Assembly: GCA_015232865.1 (NCBI GenBank)
Contig: JADFYU010000026.1
Location: forward strand, 1 to 41,771
Length of the DNA: 41,771 nt
Direction: 5' to 3'
From: Magnetococcales bacterium
GTDB taxonomy: Bacteria; Pseudomonadota; Magnetococcia; Magnetococcales; UBA8363
The first letter of the stretch is position 1, and the number at the start of each line of letters is the position of its first letter. Both the position numbers and the translations under genes were made by a program. Under the pieces are notes generated by a model, which worked only from the letters and a program-made list of their open reading frames with translations, was not told the origin of the DNA and ran no database searches. This document shows positions 32,004 to 40,547 of this stretch, piece after piece.

Positions 32004-33734
32004 GTGACCAATAAAGAGATTTTTTTTCGTTTTATCAAGTATGTTTTGCCTTATAAGTGGTATCTTTTGCCCGCATTTATTTGCTTGATTCTTCTGGCTG
32101 CAACAAATGGGGCGATTGCCTTTGCTGTTCAACCGTTGATGGACGATGTTTTTATCAGTAAGGATGCCGCCATCTTGTATCTGGTTCCCTTTGCTGTTAT
32201 GGGGATTTTTTTGGTCCGAGGCGCGGCTTTTTTCGTCCAATCCTATTTGTTGGAATTTGTAGGATTAAAAGTGGTCAGGACTCTTCAAATTGTTCTGTAC
32301 AATCACATTATCAGTATGGATATGCAGTTTCATACGTCTAACTCGACAGGTGGCTTGATTTCACGTATTACCAATGATGTGAATCAAGTTCGTTCTTCAG
32401 CTTCGGACGTGATCACCAATATTTTACGGGAAGGTTTTTCTATTATTTTTTTGGTCGGCGTTCTTTTTCATCGGGATGCTGAGTTGGCTTTGATTTCATT
32501 GGTTGGACTTCCGGTTGCCGGGTATCTGATTATCCACTTTGGTCGGGAGATCAGGAAGTTGACCAAAAATCGCTTGGAGTTGATGGAGGGAGTTCTTTCC
32601 CATGTCGAAGAGTCATTTTCAGGAATTCCCATTGTCAAAGCATTTTGCATGGAGAGCTACCTCAAGGCCAATTTTCGAAAAATTACTAAAGACGTTCTAA
32701 TAAATCTGCTCAAGGTAGCCAAGATATCAGCCATCAATAAGCCCTCCATGGATTTAGTTTCCGGGTTGGCTATTGGAGCTGTTGTTTTCTATGGTGGCTC
32801 TTCTATTATCTCAGGCGAGACCACTCCGGGAGCCTACCTGTCTTTTTTAACGGCCCTATTGATGTCCTACTCCCCTGTAAAGCGATTTTCTAATTTGAAT
32901 AATTCGTTGCAAGGGGCAATGGCGGCGGCGCAACGTATTTTTGAAATGCTGGACAATACACCAAAAATCCAGGATCTTCCCAATGCAAAAGTACTGGCTC
33001 CAATAGAAAAATCACTGGTTTTTAATCAGGTCGATTTTGCTTATGGAGAGGGTCAGTCTTTGGTCATCCAGGGATTTGATCTGGAGATAAAAGCGGGAGA
33101 AACCGTCGCTTTTGTGGGACCAAGTGGTGCTGGAAAGACCTCGATTGTGCAATTGGTGCCGCGTTTTTATGACGTTAATTCTGGAAAGCTGATGATTGAC
33201 GGTCAAGATATTCGGGAATGCACCCTCAAGAGTCTTCGTTCTCAAATTGCGATTGTTACCCAGGAAACCATTCTCTTCAATGATACCATTAGAAACAATA
33301 TCTCTTTTGGTGATGTCAATCAGCCCACAGAAAAGATAATGCATGCAGCCAAAATGGCCAATGCCCTTGATTTTATCATGGAGATGCCCGATGGTTTTGA
33401 TACAGTGATCGGTGATCGGGGGGTCAGGCTCTCCGGTGGGCAGAGGCAAAGACTTTCCATCGCCAGGTCATTGCTCAAAAATGCTCCGATTCTAATTCTT
33501 GATGAGGCAACAAGTGCTTTGGATACCGAGAGTGAACGAGCTGTTCAGGGGGCTCTGGAATATCTGATGCAGGGGAGAACAACTCTGGTAATCGCCCACC
33601 GCCTGTCAACGATCATTAATGCGGATCGTATTGTGTTTCTTCAAGATGGAGCCATTCTGGAGGAGGGGACTCATGATAGTTTATTCCAGAAGGATGGAGC
33701 CTACGCGAAATACTACCAAATGCAATACAAGTAG
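32004..33734 (+). CDS. msbA: MsbA-like ABC exporter (fused permease and ATPase)
   Basis: A 576-residue half-transporter: six membrane helices (about residues 18-310) followed by an ABC ATPase with Walker A GPSGAGKTS, signature RLSGGQRQRLSIARSL, Walker B ILILDEATSALD and H-loop VIAHRLSTI. The layout and the N-terminal region match the MsbA/lipid-flippase subfamily that moves lipid A-core or lipid-linked glycans across the inner membrane; peptide or drug export cannot be excluded. The start is GTG with TAGG-like purines upstream. It lies in the surface-carbohydrate cluster, consistent with export of a lipid-linked product. It may be the cell's main msbA or a cluster-specific paralogue. Confidence 0.8.
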   Translation: MTNKEIFFRFIKYVLPYKWYLLPAFICLILLAATNGAIAFAVQPLMDDVFISKDAAILYLVPFAVMGIFLVRGAAFFVQSYLLEFVGLKVVRTLQIVLYNHIISMDMQFHTSNSTGGLISRITNDVNQVRSSASDVITNILREGFSIIFLVGVLFHRDAELALISLVGLPVAGYLIIHFGREIRKLTKNRLELMEGVLSHVEESFSGIPIVKAFCMESYLKANFRKITKDVLINLLKVAKISAINKPSMDLVSGLAIGAVVFYGGSSIISGETTPGAYLSFLTALLMSYSPVKRFSNLNNSLQGAMAAAQRIFEMLDNTPKIQDLPNAKVLAPIEKSLVFNQVDFAYGEGQSLVIQGFDLEIKAGETVAFVGPSGAGKTSIVQLVPRFYDVNSGKLMIDGQDIRECTLKSLRSQIAIVTQETILFNDTIRNNISFGDVNQPTEKIMHAAKMANALDFIMEMPDGFDTVIGDRGVRLSGGQRQRLSIARSLLKNAPILILDEATSALDTESERAVQGALEYLMQGRTTLVIAHRLSTIINADRIVFLQDGAILEEGTHDSLFQKDGAYAKYYQMQYK

Positions 33735-33831
33735 TAATATAAGTACGATCCGATATGTCAATGATTTGGCTGCTCGTGCAGAGCATTCGCTGGTATTTTT
33801 CAAGCAACAGAAAATGGGTGTAGTCATAAAT

Positions 33832-34617
33832 ATGCATTCTATAAACATTCATATTTCTTGTGATTCTGACCAGTTGGTCTGGGATGTGGCGAAGGCCTTT
33901 CGCCGTGCCGTTGAAAAAAAATTATCAGAGAGTGGATTTTTTTTTGTCGCTCTATCTGGTGGAACTACCCCCCGAAAGCTGTATGAAGTTTTAAGCTTGC
34001 CTTCTATGCGGGATCTTATTCCTTGGAAGAGGATTCATATTTTTCTGGGCGATGAACGGTGCGTGGAAAGCGACCATCCAGAGAGTAATTTTAAAATGGT
34101 TCGTGAAGCTCTTCTTGATCGGATTTCTATTCCACGAAGCAACATTCACCCAATCAACGGCGATGTGGAACCAGAGCAGGAGGCCAGTCGCTATAGTGGA
34201 GAGTTGCTAAAACATCTCCCTTTGGGACCTTCTCAGCTCCCGCAATTCGATTTTATTTTTTTAGGTCTGGGTACAGACGGTCACACGGCGTCCATTTTTC
34301 CAAACGACACCCTTTGTGTCCTTTCCAAAGAGAGGATTCTCTTTCAAGTTGCAAAACATCCTATTACTCAGCAGAAACGAATTACATTAACCTTGGTTGT
34401 TATCAACGAGGCGATTGAAGTTGCATTTGTCGTTTCTGGCGCAAATAAAGCCTCTGTAATTGAAGATATCTTAATGGAAAAAGGCCGATTTTCGACCTTT
34501 CCAGCTACTTACGTGCGACCAAAATTTGGAAAGTTGACTTGGTATCTGGATTCAGCAAGCGTCACACAGAAGACGTTGTCTTGTTGTCGTTTGCCAGTCA
34601 CTCGTACAATCTCATGA
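33832..34617 (+). CDS. pgl: 6-phosphogluconolactonase
   Basis: This enzyme hydrolyses 6-phosphoglucono-lactone to 6-phosphogluconate in the pentose-phosphate/Entner-Doudoroff pathways. The family motifs are clear: FVALSGGTTPRKLYEVL, IHIFLGDERCVESDHPESNF and FLGLGTDGHTASIFP. The 261-residue length from the ATG at 33832 fits the family; an ATG at 33814 is equally possible, and earlier in-frame starts run back into the ABC exporter gene. No zwf or gnd is nearby, so its place beside the exporter is odd. After it lies a 288-bp AT-rich gap with a possible TTGACC (34846-34851) promoter box before the next gene. Confidence 0.92.
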   Translation: MHSINIHISCDSDQLVWDVAKAFRRAVEKKLSESGFFFVALSGGTTPRKLYEVLSLPSMRDLIPWKRIHIFLGDERCVESDHPESNFKMVREALLDRISIPRSNIHPINGDVEPEQEASRYSGELLKHLPLGPSQLPQFDFIFLGLGTDGHTASIFPNDTLCVLSKERILFQVAKHPITQQKRITLTLVVINEAIEVAFVVSGANKASVIEDILMEKGRFSTFPATYVRPKFGKLTWYLDSASVTQKTLSCCRLPVTRTIS

Positions 34618-34905
34618 TTCAGTTAAAATAACGGAAACAACAAAACACATCTTGTTGGTAGGTAGAGTTTTATATATTTTACTTTACGAGCCAATATGTC
34701 GCGATATGTAAGCATGTCCAAATGCCGAATTTAGGTTGAAATATTTTTTGAAGAGGTTTTGTTCTGTCTGCTTGAATTGATGTACAGTGTTTCTAAATTT
34801 TTAATCGGTATTCAATTCTATTTCGTGGGATTGATTCCGTGGTTCTTGACCTGCTTCTTATAGCACAGGGATAAATAAATATTTTCCGTTTTATTAGGTG
34901 ATCGA

Positions 34906-35898
34906 GTGAGAGTGTTAATTACGACTGTTCCGTTTGGCGAAATCAACCGTCTTCCCTTGGATCTTCTGGAACAGGCTGGTATTGATTATTTGATCAATCC
35001 GACAGGCCGAAAATTGAAAGAGCATGAATTGGCGGATATGGTCGGTGATTTTGATGTAATAATTGCAGGTACCGAGCCGATAACAGCCCGGGTGATGGAG
35101 CGGGCACCACGTTTGCGTTTGATATCCAGGGTTGGAATCGGTTTGGATAGTGTTGATTTATTAGAAGCTCAAAAACGCCAGATCTCTGTTTCCTACACCC
35201 CTGATGCTCCGGCTCCCGCCGTGGCGGAGTTGACCATTGGTTTAATGGTTTCTTTGTTGCGCCACACTCAAGTCTCTGACCGGGAGATCAGACAGCGGAA
35301 TTGGCGGCGATTTATGGGAAGGCGTCTATCCAATATCAAGGTTGGAATTCTAGGTATGGGCCGAATTGGTAAAGGCGTAACCTATTTACTGCAGGGGTTT
35401 GCCCCTCAAATCCTGGCTAACGATCTGCAACCCGATCCGGTACTGAATGAACAGTACGACATAACCTGGACAGATAAAAAAACCATTTATCAAGAGGCCG
35501 ATCTCATAACGGTGCACCTGCCATTAACGGGTAAAACCAGAAACCTGATTGCCAGCCGGGAGATGGCCATGATGAAGCCGGACGCTCTATTGATCAATAC
35601 GGCTCGTGGTGGTATCATCAACGAGGAAGACTTGGCCCTGGCTTTGAAGAAAAATCAACTGGGTGGAGCTGCGATTGACGTGTTCATGGAGGAGCCCTAT
35701 TACGGTGAACTGATCAATGAGAAAAACTGTATTCTGACCTCGCATATGGGTTCCATGTCGCAGGATTGTCGATATAAAATGGAATTGGAAGCCACGAAAG
35801 AAGCCATCCGATTTATTCGCAATGAGCCGGTGATGGGATCTGTCCCTGATCTGGAGTACGATATTCAGAAACAATCCTCAAAATCCAGACAAAAATAG
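34906..35898 (+). CDS. D-isomer-specific 2-hydroxyacid dehydrogenase
   Basis: A 330-residue NAD-dependent dehydrogenase of the D-2-hydroxyacid (phosphoglycerate dehydrogenase-like) family. The dinucleotide-binding loop is GILGMGRIGKG (about residues 147-157). The catalytic set appears as Arg in INTARGG, Glu in MEEPYYGE and His in LTSHMGS. It lacks the C-terminal ACT domain of long SerA proteins. GTG start. It begins the tight run 34906-41423 and is followed 13 bp later by a cytidylyltransferase gene, so its substrate is probably an intermediate of that pathway (a 2-keto or 2-hydroxy acid), rather than serine biosynthesis. Substrate unknown. Confidence 0.85.
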   Translation: MRVLITTVPFGEINRLPLDLLEQAGIDYLINPTGRKLKEHELADMVGDFDVIIAGTEPITARVMERAPRLRLISRVGIGLDSVDLLEAQKRQISVSYTPDAPAPAVAELTIGLMVSLLRHTQVSDREIRQRNWRRFMGRRLSNIKVGILGMGRIGKGVTYLLQGFAPQILANDLQPDPVLNEQYDITWTDKKTIYQEADLITVHLPLTGKTRNLIASREMAMMKPDALLINTARGGIINEEDLALALKKNQLGGAAIDVFMEEPYYGELINEKNCILTSHMGSMSQDCRYKMELEATKEAIRFIRNEPVMGSVPDLEYDIQKQSSKSRQK

Positions 35899-35911
35899 AC
35901 CGGGAGATGCC

Positions 35912-36655
35912 ATGATTGCAGCTTTATTGTTGGGAAGAGAGGGAAGTGTTGGATTTCCAGGAAAAAACGTTCTTCCAGTTTTAGGACGGCCCTTGATGGA
36001 GTATCCCATCTTGGCCGCCACGGGTGCTTCATCGGTTGATCAGATATATGTATCGACCGACTCCGTAGCGATTAAGGAAATCACGATAAGAAATGGGGCC
36101 ATAGTCATTGATCGCCCTGCCTACCTTTGCTCTAAAACCGCTCTGGGTGAGGATGCCTACGTTCACGGTTATTACGCTATTAAAGAAATCTCTAACGAAA
36201 CCATTGAACTTATGGTTTTACTGCACTGTAACGCAGCCACGGTTTCCAGTGAAATCATTGAGCAGGGCATCGCTGCATTGCGTGCAGACCCAACTTTGGA
36301 CTCCGCTGTCTCTGTCTCCCGCTACAACATGTGGAGCCCTTTGAGAGCTAGGCGACTGGATGAAAATGGGTTGTTGCAACCTTTTGTCCCACTAGAAGTT
36401 TTTGGTGATCCTTCCACTCTCAATTGTGATCGAGACTCCCAAGGCGATGTCTTGTTTGCCGATATGGGGGTCTCAATTGTCCGTCCTAGATGCTTGGAAA
36501 AAATTGAAGAGGGGTTGCTCCCACAAAAATGGATGGGGAAACGCATTTTTCCGTTACGCCAGGAAGCCGGGTTTGATGTGGATTATGAATGGCAGGTTCC
36601 AGGCGTGGAGTGGTGGTTGCAGCAAAATGGAATTGTGGAAAAAAAAACTGAATAA
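35912..36655 (+). CDS. CMP-acyl-sugar synthetase-like cytidylyltransferase (NeuA/KdsB-type fold)
   Basis: A 247-residue nucleotidyltransferase resembling acylneuraminate cytidylyltransferases, which make CMP-activated acidic sugars from CTP. The N-terminal signature reads LGREGSVGFPGKNVLPVLG: the RxGSxGxPxKN frame and the later Lys are kept, but the Lys normally after GS is Val. Later features are DQIYVSTDSVAIKEI, LLHCNAATVSSEII and a C-terminal acidic GFDVDYEWQV (metal-site-like Asp residues). It overlaps the radical SAM gene by one base (TAATG). No NeuB-like synthase is in the window, so the substrate is open. It is the strongest hint that the cluster makes a CMP-linked donor. Confidence 0.8.
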   Translation: MIAALLLGREGSVGFPGKNVLPVLGRPLMEYPILAATGASSVDQIYVSTDSVAIKEITIRNGAIVIDRPAYLCSKTALGEDAYVHGYYAIKEISNETIELMVLLHCNAATVSSEIIEQGIAALRADPTLDSAVSVSRYNMWSPLRARRLDENGLLQPFVPLEVFGDPSTLNCDRDSQGDVLFADMGVSIVRPRCLEKIEEGLLPQKWMGKRIFPLRQEAGFDVDYEWQVPGVEWWLQQNGIVEKKTE

Positions 36656-37830
36656 TGAACCTTCCAATCAAAAAAATAGTTGGTGAAACACCATACGAAA
36701 AAAGAGATAGCTTTGATTCTTTTTCCTCCAGGTTGGGTCGAGAAGTCATTTCGAAACAAAGAGAGCGGTCCCGACTTTTGTTGCAGGAGACCATGGCTAA
36801 TGCCAATTTTACCAAGAACGATCAAGAAATATTACGATTGATTTTTCAAGAGTTGTCTAAAGAAAACAGCGAAGAGAGGCTCTTTGATATTACCGGTATG
36901 GCAGCTGAAGAGATGACTACTTTGGAGGATTATCAGGTTACACCCTACCTGATTCACCGGTACCGTTACGAGATACATCCAAAAGAGAATCGCCTTACTG
37001 ATAACCCGCCTTATTTACAGATAGAGCCGACATCCATCTGTAATTTCCGTTGCATTTTTTGTTATCAGGCAGATAAATCATTTAGTGACAAAAGAAAAGG
37101 TCATATGGGAAATATGGGCTTTTCACTGTTCAAGCAGATTGTTGATCAGATTGAAGGAGAGATCGAGTTTCTTTCGCTGGCTTCTCGCGGGGAGCCGTTG
37201 ATCTGTCCAGATATCGTCCACATGCTTGAGTATTGTGAAGGCAAGTTTTTGAGTTTGAAGATCAATACAAATGCCTCGTTATTGACCGAAGAAACGGCCC
37301 ATGCAATTTTGTCTGGTGGTGTCAGGACTTGTGTTTTTTCAGTAGATTCAGCCGATGAAGAACTATTTAAACAGCTTCGGGTCAATGGCGATCTTGATCA
37401 AGTAAAAAAGAAGGTTGAGTTGTTTTATGAGATCAAAGAGAAACACTATCCTCATTCCAAGCTGATTACCCGAGCATCTGGTGTCTACGTTGATGAGCGG
37501 CAGAAAATTGGTTCCATGCGGGAATTTTGGGGGGGGATGGTAGATCAGGTTACCTTTGTAAAGTACAACCCCTGGGAAAACACTTATGAAAATAAGCCAA
37601 CCCAGATTGATAGCCCTTGTACAGATCTTTGGCGTCGGATGTTCATCTGGTATGACGGCACGGTCAATCCGTGCGATTGTGATTATAAATCAACTTTATC
37701 CGTTGGCAACATCGCTAATGATTCCATCTCTGATTTGTGGCGCTCGCCCGCCTATTCCAAACTGAGAAAAGATCACCTTTCCCTGGCTAGAAAGTCGGTG
37801 GAGCCGTGCAGAAGATGTTTTTTTGTCTAG
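36655..37830 (+). CDS. Radical SAM enzyme with SPASM-type C-terminus
   Basis: A 391-residue radical S-adenosylmethionine protein. The [4Fe-4S] motif is CNFRCIFC (C129, C133, C136; CxxxCxxC). A C-terminal Cys-rich segment (CTDLW, NPCDCDY, EPCRRCF) marks a SPASM/twitch auxiliary-cluster domain. The N-terminal ~110 residues are an extra, unassigned helical region. SPASM proteins modify peptides, or act on sugars and cofactors. No small precursor-peptide gene is visible next to it, and it overlaps the cytidylyltransferase and lies 9 bp before an aminotransferase, so a role on a small molecule is favoured. The reaction is unknown. Confidence 0.87.
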   Translation: MNLPIKKIVGETPYEKRDSFDSFSSRLGREVISKQRERSRLLLQETMANANFTKNDQEILRLIFQELSKENSEERLFDITGMAAEEMTTLEDYQVTPYLIHRYRYEIHPKENRLTDNPPYLQIEPTSICNFRCIFCYQADKSFSDKRKGHMGNMGFSLFKQIVDQIEGEIEFLSLASRGEPLICPDIVHMLEYCEGKFLSLKINTNASLLTEETAHAILSGGVRTCVFSVDSADEELFKQLRVNGDLDQVKKKVELFYEIKEKHYPHSKLITRASGVYVDERQKIGSMREFWGGMVDQVTFVKYNPWENTYENKPTQIDSPCTDLWRRMFIWYDGTVNPCDCDYKSTLSVGNIANDSISDLWRSPAYSKLRKDHLSLARKSVEPCRRCFFV

Positions 37831-37839
37831 ATAATTTAA

Positions 37840-38913
37840 ATGGAAATTAAACCAACCAAATTCACTTTATCCTGTAGTCGTATACCCAATGAAGAGTTTG
37901 ACCGGACTTCGTATGTTCGTTTGGATAAAAATGAAAACACCGTCGGTTATCCTGACACATTAATCCGCGAGATGTTATCTACCGTAACGCCGGCAATGGT
38001 CTCCTCTTATCCCGAACCCTACCGGCTTCAAAATCAGTTGGCTCAGTTTTTGGGGGTCGAGCGATCCCGTTTGTTGCTAACAACCGGGTCTGATGCTGGA
38101 ATCAAAAACTGTTTTGAGGCGTTTATCACGCCACAAGACAGATTCATTCGAGTCGATCCAACCTATGCCATGGTTGGAGTTTACGCCACACTGTTTGGTA
38201 CCCAGGAGATAAAAGTCGGTTACGATGATCAGTTGAACTTAGAGTTTGATCGCTTGATAAATGAGATTAACATTGGCGCAAAACTGGTTTATATCGCTAA
38301 CCCGAATAGTCCGACGGGAACGATTCTCTCTCTTGATCTGTTACGCACAATCCTTCTAACGGCAGAGAAGAGTGGGGCAGTTGTTATTATCGATGAGGCG
38401 TATTACTATTTTTCCACTGTATCGGCCATTCCACTTCTGAATGAATTTGAAAATCTCATTATCACTCGGACATTTTCCAAAGCCATGGGGCTGGCCTCCG
38501 TCCGTTTGGGCTTTGTCATCTCTTCCCCTAAAATTATTGGTTGGCTTTTAAGGTGGCGTCCGATGTACGAAATCAACGCTTTTGCACAATATCTTGGATC
38601 TTTTATCTTGGATCATTGGTCGTATTCCGAAAAATATGTGCAGGAGGTTGTTGATACAAAAAAGTGGTTTGCCAGCAGGCTCGCAAAAATGGGTCTCTAT
38701 TCCTACCCTTCTCATACGAATTTTATTTTGGTCCGGTTTGCACAAGAACGGATAGATGCGACGGCTGAGGAGTTTAAGGAGCATGGTATATTGATCAAAG
38801 GTGGTGGGGGTCATTTTCCTCTCTCCCATGCCCTGCGTTTTTCTATTGGATCACGACAGCAAATGGAAAAATGTCTTGTACTTCTTGAGGCTCAACAGAG
38901 CAATTTTAAATAA
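37840..38913 (+). CDS. PLP-dependent aminotransferase, HisC/CobD-like
   Basis: A 357-residue fold-type I aminotransferase of the histidinol-phosphate aminotransferase subgroup. Visible are the PLP site TTGSDAGIKN, YIANPNSPTG, VVIIDEAYYYF, and Lys214 in TRTFSKAMGLASVRLGF as the Schiff-base lysine, with the C-terminal LRFSIGSRQQMEKCL. Relatives include histidinol-phosphate aminotransferase and threonine-phosphate decarboxylase (CobD). No other his or cob genes are here, and the position directly after the radical SAM gene suggests a pathway-specific amination or decarboxylation. A 146-bp gap follows. Confidence 0.88.
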   Translation: MEIKPTKFTLSCSRIPNEEFDRTSYVRLDKNENTVGYPDTLIREMLSTVTPAMVSSYPEPYRLQNQLAQFLGVERSRLLLTTGSDAGIKNCFEAFITPQDRFIRVDPTYAMVGVYATLFGTQEIKVGYDDQLNLEFDRLINEINIGAKLVYIANPNSPTGTILSLDLLRTILLTAEKSGAVVIIDEAYYYFSTVSAIPLLNEFENLIITRTFSKAMGLASVRLGFVISSPKIIGWLLRWRPMYEINAFAQYLGSFILDHWSYSEKYVQEVVDTKKWFASRLAKMGLYSYPSHTNFILVRFAQERIDATAEEFKEHGILIKGGGGHFPLSHALRFSIGSRQQMEKCLVLLEAQQSNFK

Positions 38914-39059
38914 ACCCGCAATCGAGGAACATAAATCGTTAGTTTGAACATAACTTGTCCCCCTTTTTTTATTTTTCAGGCTGCACTGCTCTATGGCTGT
39001 TCCTCCATCCACCGTCGTGAGGTTTAACATTAAAATTTGACCTTTGAGGCTGTTTATTT

Positions 39060-39815
39060 ATGGAAAATATCAAATATTCTTCCAATGAAATTTTAGAATA
39101 TTATAAAGATAATAGAAGTAATTGGGATTCGCTTTATCCTTCTGAACAATATGTCCTAAAGCGAATTCTGCGCGATGGGGGGGTGGGTGATGTATTGGAT
39201 GTCGGTTGTGCTTGTGGTGGGTTGGGGTTGGCTTTAGATGAAAAATGCATAGAATCAGGTATTCGCTCCTATACCGGTGTGGATATCCATGAGGATTCCA
39301 TAAAGATGGCTAAGGAAAAAGTGAAGCTGTCTGTGCCATCAGAGTTCATAGCGGCTGATATCATGAAGCTTCAACTGTCTGAAAAGTTTGATTTGGTTCT
39401 ATCGTTAAGTTGTGCGGACTGGAACCTGCGCACCAATGAAATCCTGAATACCTGTTGGGATTTGGTCAAACCGGGTGGCTGTTTTCTCGTCTCTTTACGG
39501 CTTACAGATAAACCGAGTGTGAATGATATCAAACAAAGTTTCCAAATCATCAACTTTTCAGGTAAATCGGGTGAAGATTCAGAAAAAGCCAATTATGTTG
39601 TCTTTAATTTTCGGGAAATAATGCGCATATTCTTGGATATGACCCCAAAGCCACTGACGGTTGGCGGTTATGGTTATTGGGGATCACCCTCTGAAACGGC
39701 CTCCTGTCCATATGAACGCCTTGCTTTCACAGTTTTTTATATCAGGAAACCCTTTCCTCATGAAAAATCAGAAGGTCGAGTGGAGCTTCAACTGCCACTT
39801 GAACTCTTCGTGTAA
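39060..39815 (+). CDS. Class I SAM-dependent methyltransferase
   Basis: A 251-residue Rossmann-fold methyltransferase. Motif I is VLDVGCACGGLGLAL (about residues 43-57), motif II-like acid GVDIHEDSIKMAKEKV, and post-I VLSLSCADWN. The Cys-rich loop GCACGG is unusual but keeps the glycine pattern. Substrate unknown; O- or N-methylation of the cluster's product is inferred from position alone. Confidence 0.82.
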   Translation: MENIKYSSNEILEYYKDNRSNWDSLYPSEQYVLKRILRDGGVGDVLDVGCACGGLGLALDEKCIESGIRSYTGVDIHEDSIKMAKEKVKLSVPSEFIAADIMKLQLSEKFDLVLSLSCADWNLRTNEILNTCWDLVKPGGCFLVSLRLTDKPSVNDIKQSFQIINFSGKSGEDSEKANYVVFNFREIMRIFLDMTPKPLTVGGYGYWGSPSETASCPYERLAFTVFYIRKPFPHEKSEGRVELQLPLELFV

Positions 39816-39885
39816 GTAGTCGGCTGCGATAGATTGATCTTAAATCCGAGTTTCCCAACTGAAAGATTCGGGGTTGATTTCTGCC

Positions 39886-40530
39886 ATGATGGAGTCTGTA
39901 ATTTTTGATTGTGATGGCGTCATTGTTGAGTCTGCTGAAATCAAGACTCAGGCATTTGCCTGTTTGTTTTCCGGTTATCCAGATCATATCGATGCAATCG
40001 TTGCGTTCCATAAAAAAAATGTCGGATTATCCAGGTTTGTTAAATTCAGGCATATTTACAAAGAGTTGCTCAAAGAACAATTGTCGGAGGAGCGGGAACA
40101 ATATCTTGGTGAAAAATTTTCTGAAATTGTATTGCAGCAAATTTTGGATGCGCCTTTGGTTAAGGGGGTGCGAGAATTTCTCATGGAGGAGGAAAAACGT
40201 TTATTGTTTTTTGTTGTTTCTGGCACCCCCCATGACGAACTAAATTATTTGATCCTGAAAAAAGGGCTTGCTCCATTTTTTCAGGAGGTTATCGGAACTC
40301 CAACGACAAAGCCAGAGGCCATTTCTTACATTATAAGTCGTTACAGTTTGTGTCGTGAAAATATTGTCATGGTTGGGGATGGCCTGTCTGATCAAGAGGC
40401 TGCTCGGTTGACCGGTATCGGCTTTGTCGCTCGGATAACGAATGAGAATCAAGCTGAGTTCAAATCTTATTCCAATTGTATCCAGGATTTGACGGAATTG
40501 CGGTCAGGGCTTGAAAGGCTAAAATTATAA
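39886..40530 (+). CDS. HAD-superfamily hydrolase, beta-phosphoglucomutase-like
   Basis: A 214-residue HAD subfamily-I protein, probably a sugar- or acid-phosphate phosphatase. Motif I is IFDCDGVIVES (nucleophile Asp and DxD), motif II VVSGTPHDEL, the late Lys region TPTTKPEAI and motif IV VMVGDGLSDQEAA. A four-helix cap (about residues 20-90) is inserted after motif I, as in beta-phosphoglucomutase and phosphoglycolate phosphatase. The ATG at 39886 is preferred (ATG at 39889 possible) over a TTG at 39874. Next to the cytidylyltransferase, a role in dephosphorylating a precursor before CMP activation is plausible. Confidence 0.85.
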   Translation: MMESVIFDCDGVIVESAEIKTQAFACLFSGYPDHIDAIVAFHKKNVGLSRFVKFRHIYKELLKEQLSEEREQYLGEKFSEIVLQQILDAPLVKGVREFLMEEEKRLLFFVVSGTPHDELNYLILKKGLAPFFQEVIGTPTTKPEAISYIISRYSLCRENIVMVGDGLSDQEAARLTGIGFVARITNENQAEFKSYSNCIQDLTELRSGLERLKL

Positions 40531-40547
40531 AACTGGTAAGGAGTTTG

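Noticed and set aside
36655..37830. Radical SAM/SPASM gene as a peptide-maturase (RiPP) system
   Set aside because: No small precursor-peptide gene or peptide-recognition domain is visible beside it, and its coupled neighbours are sugar/nucleotide enzymes.
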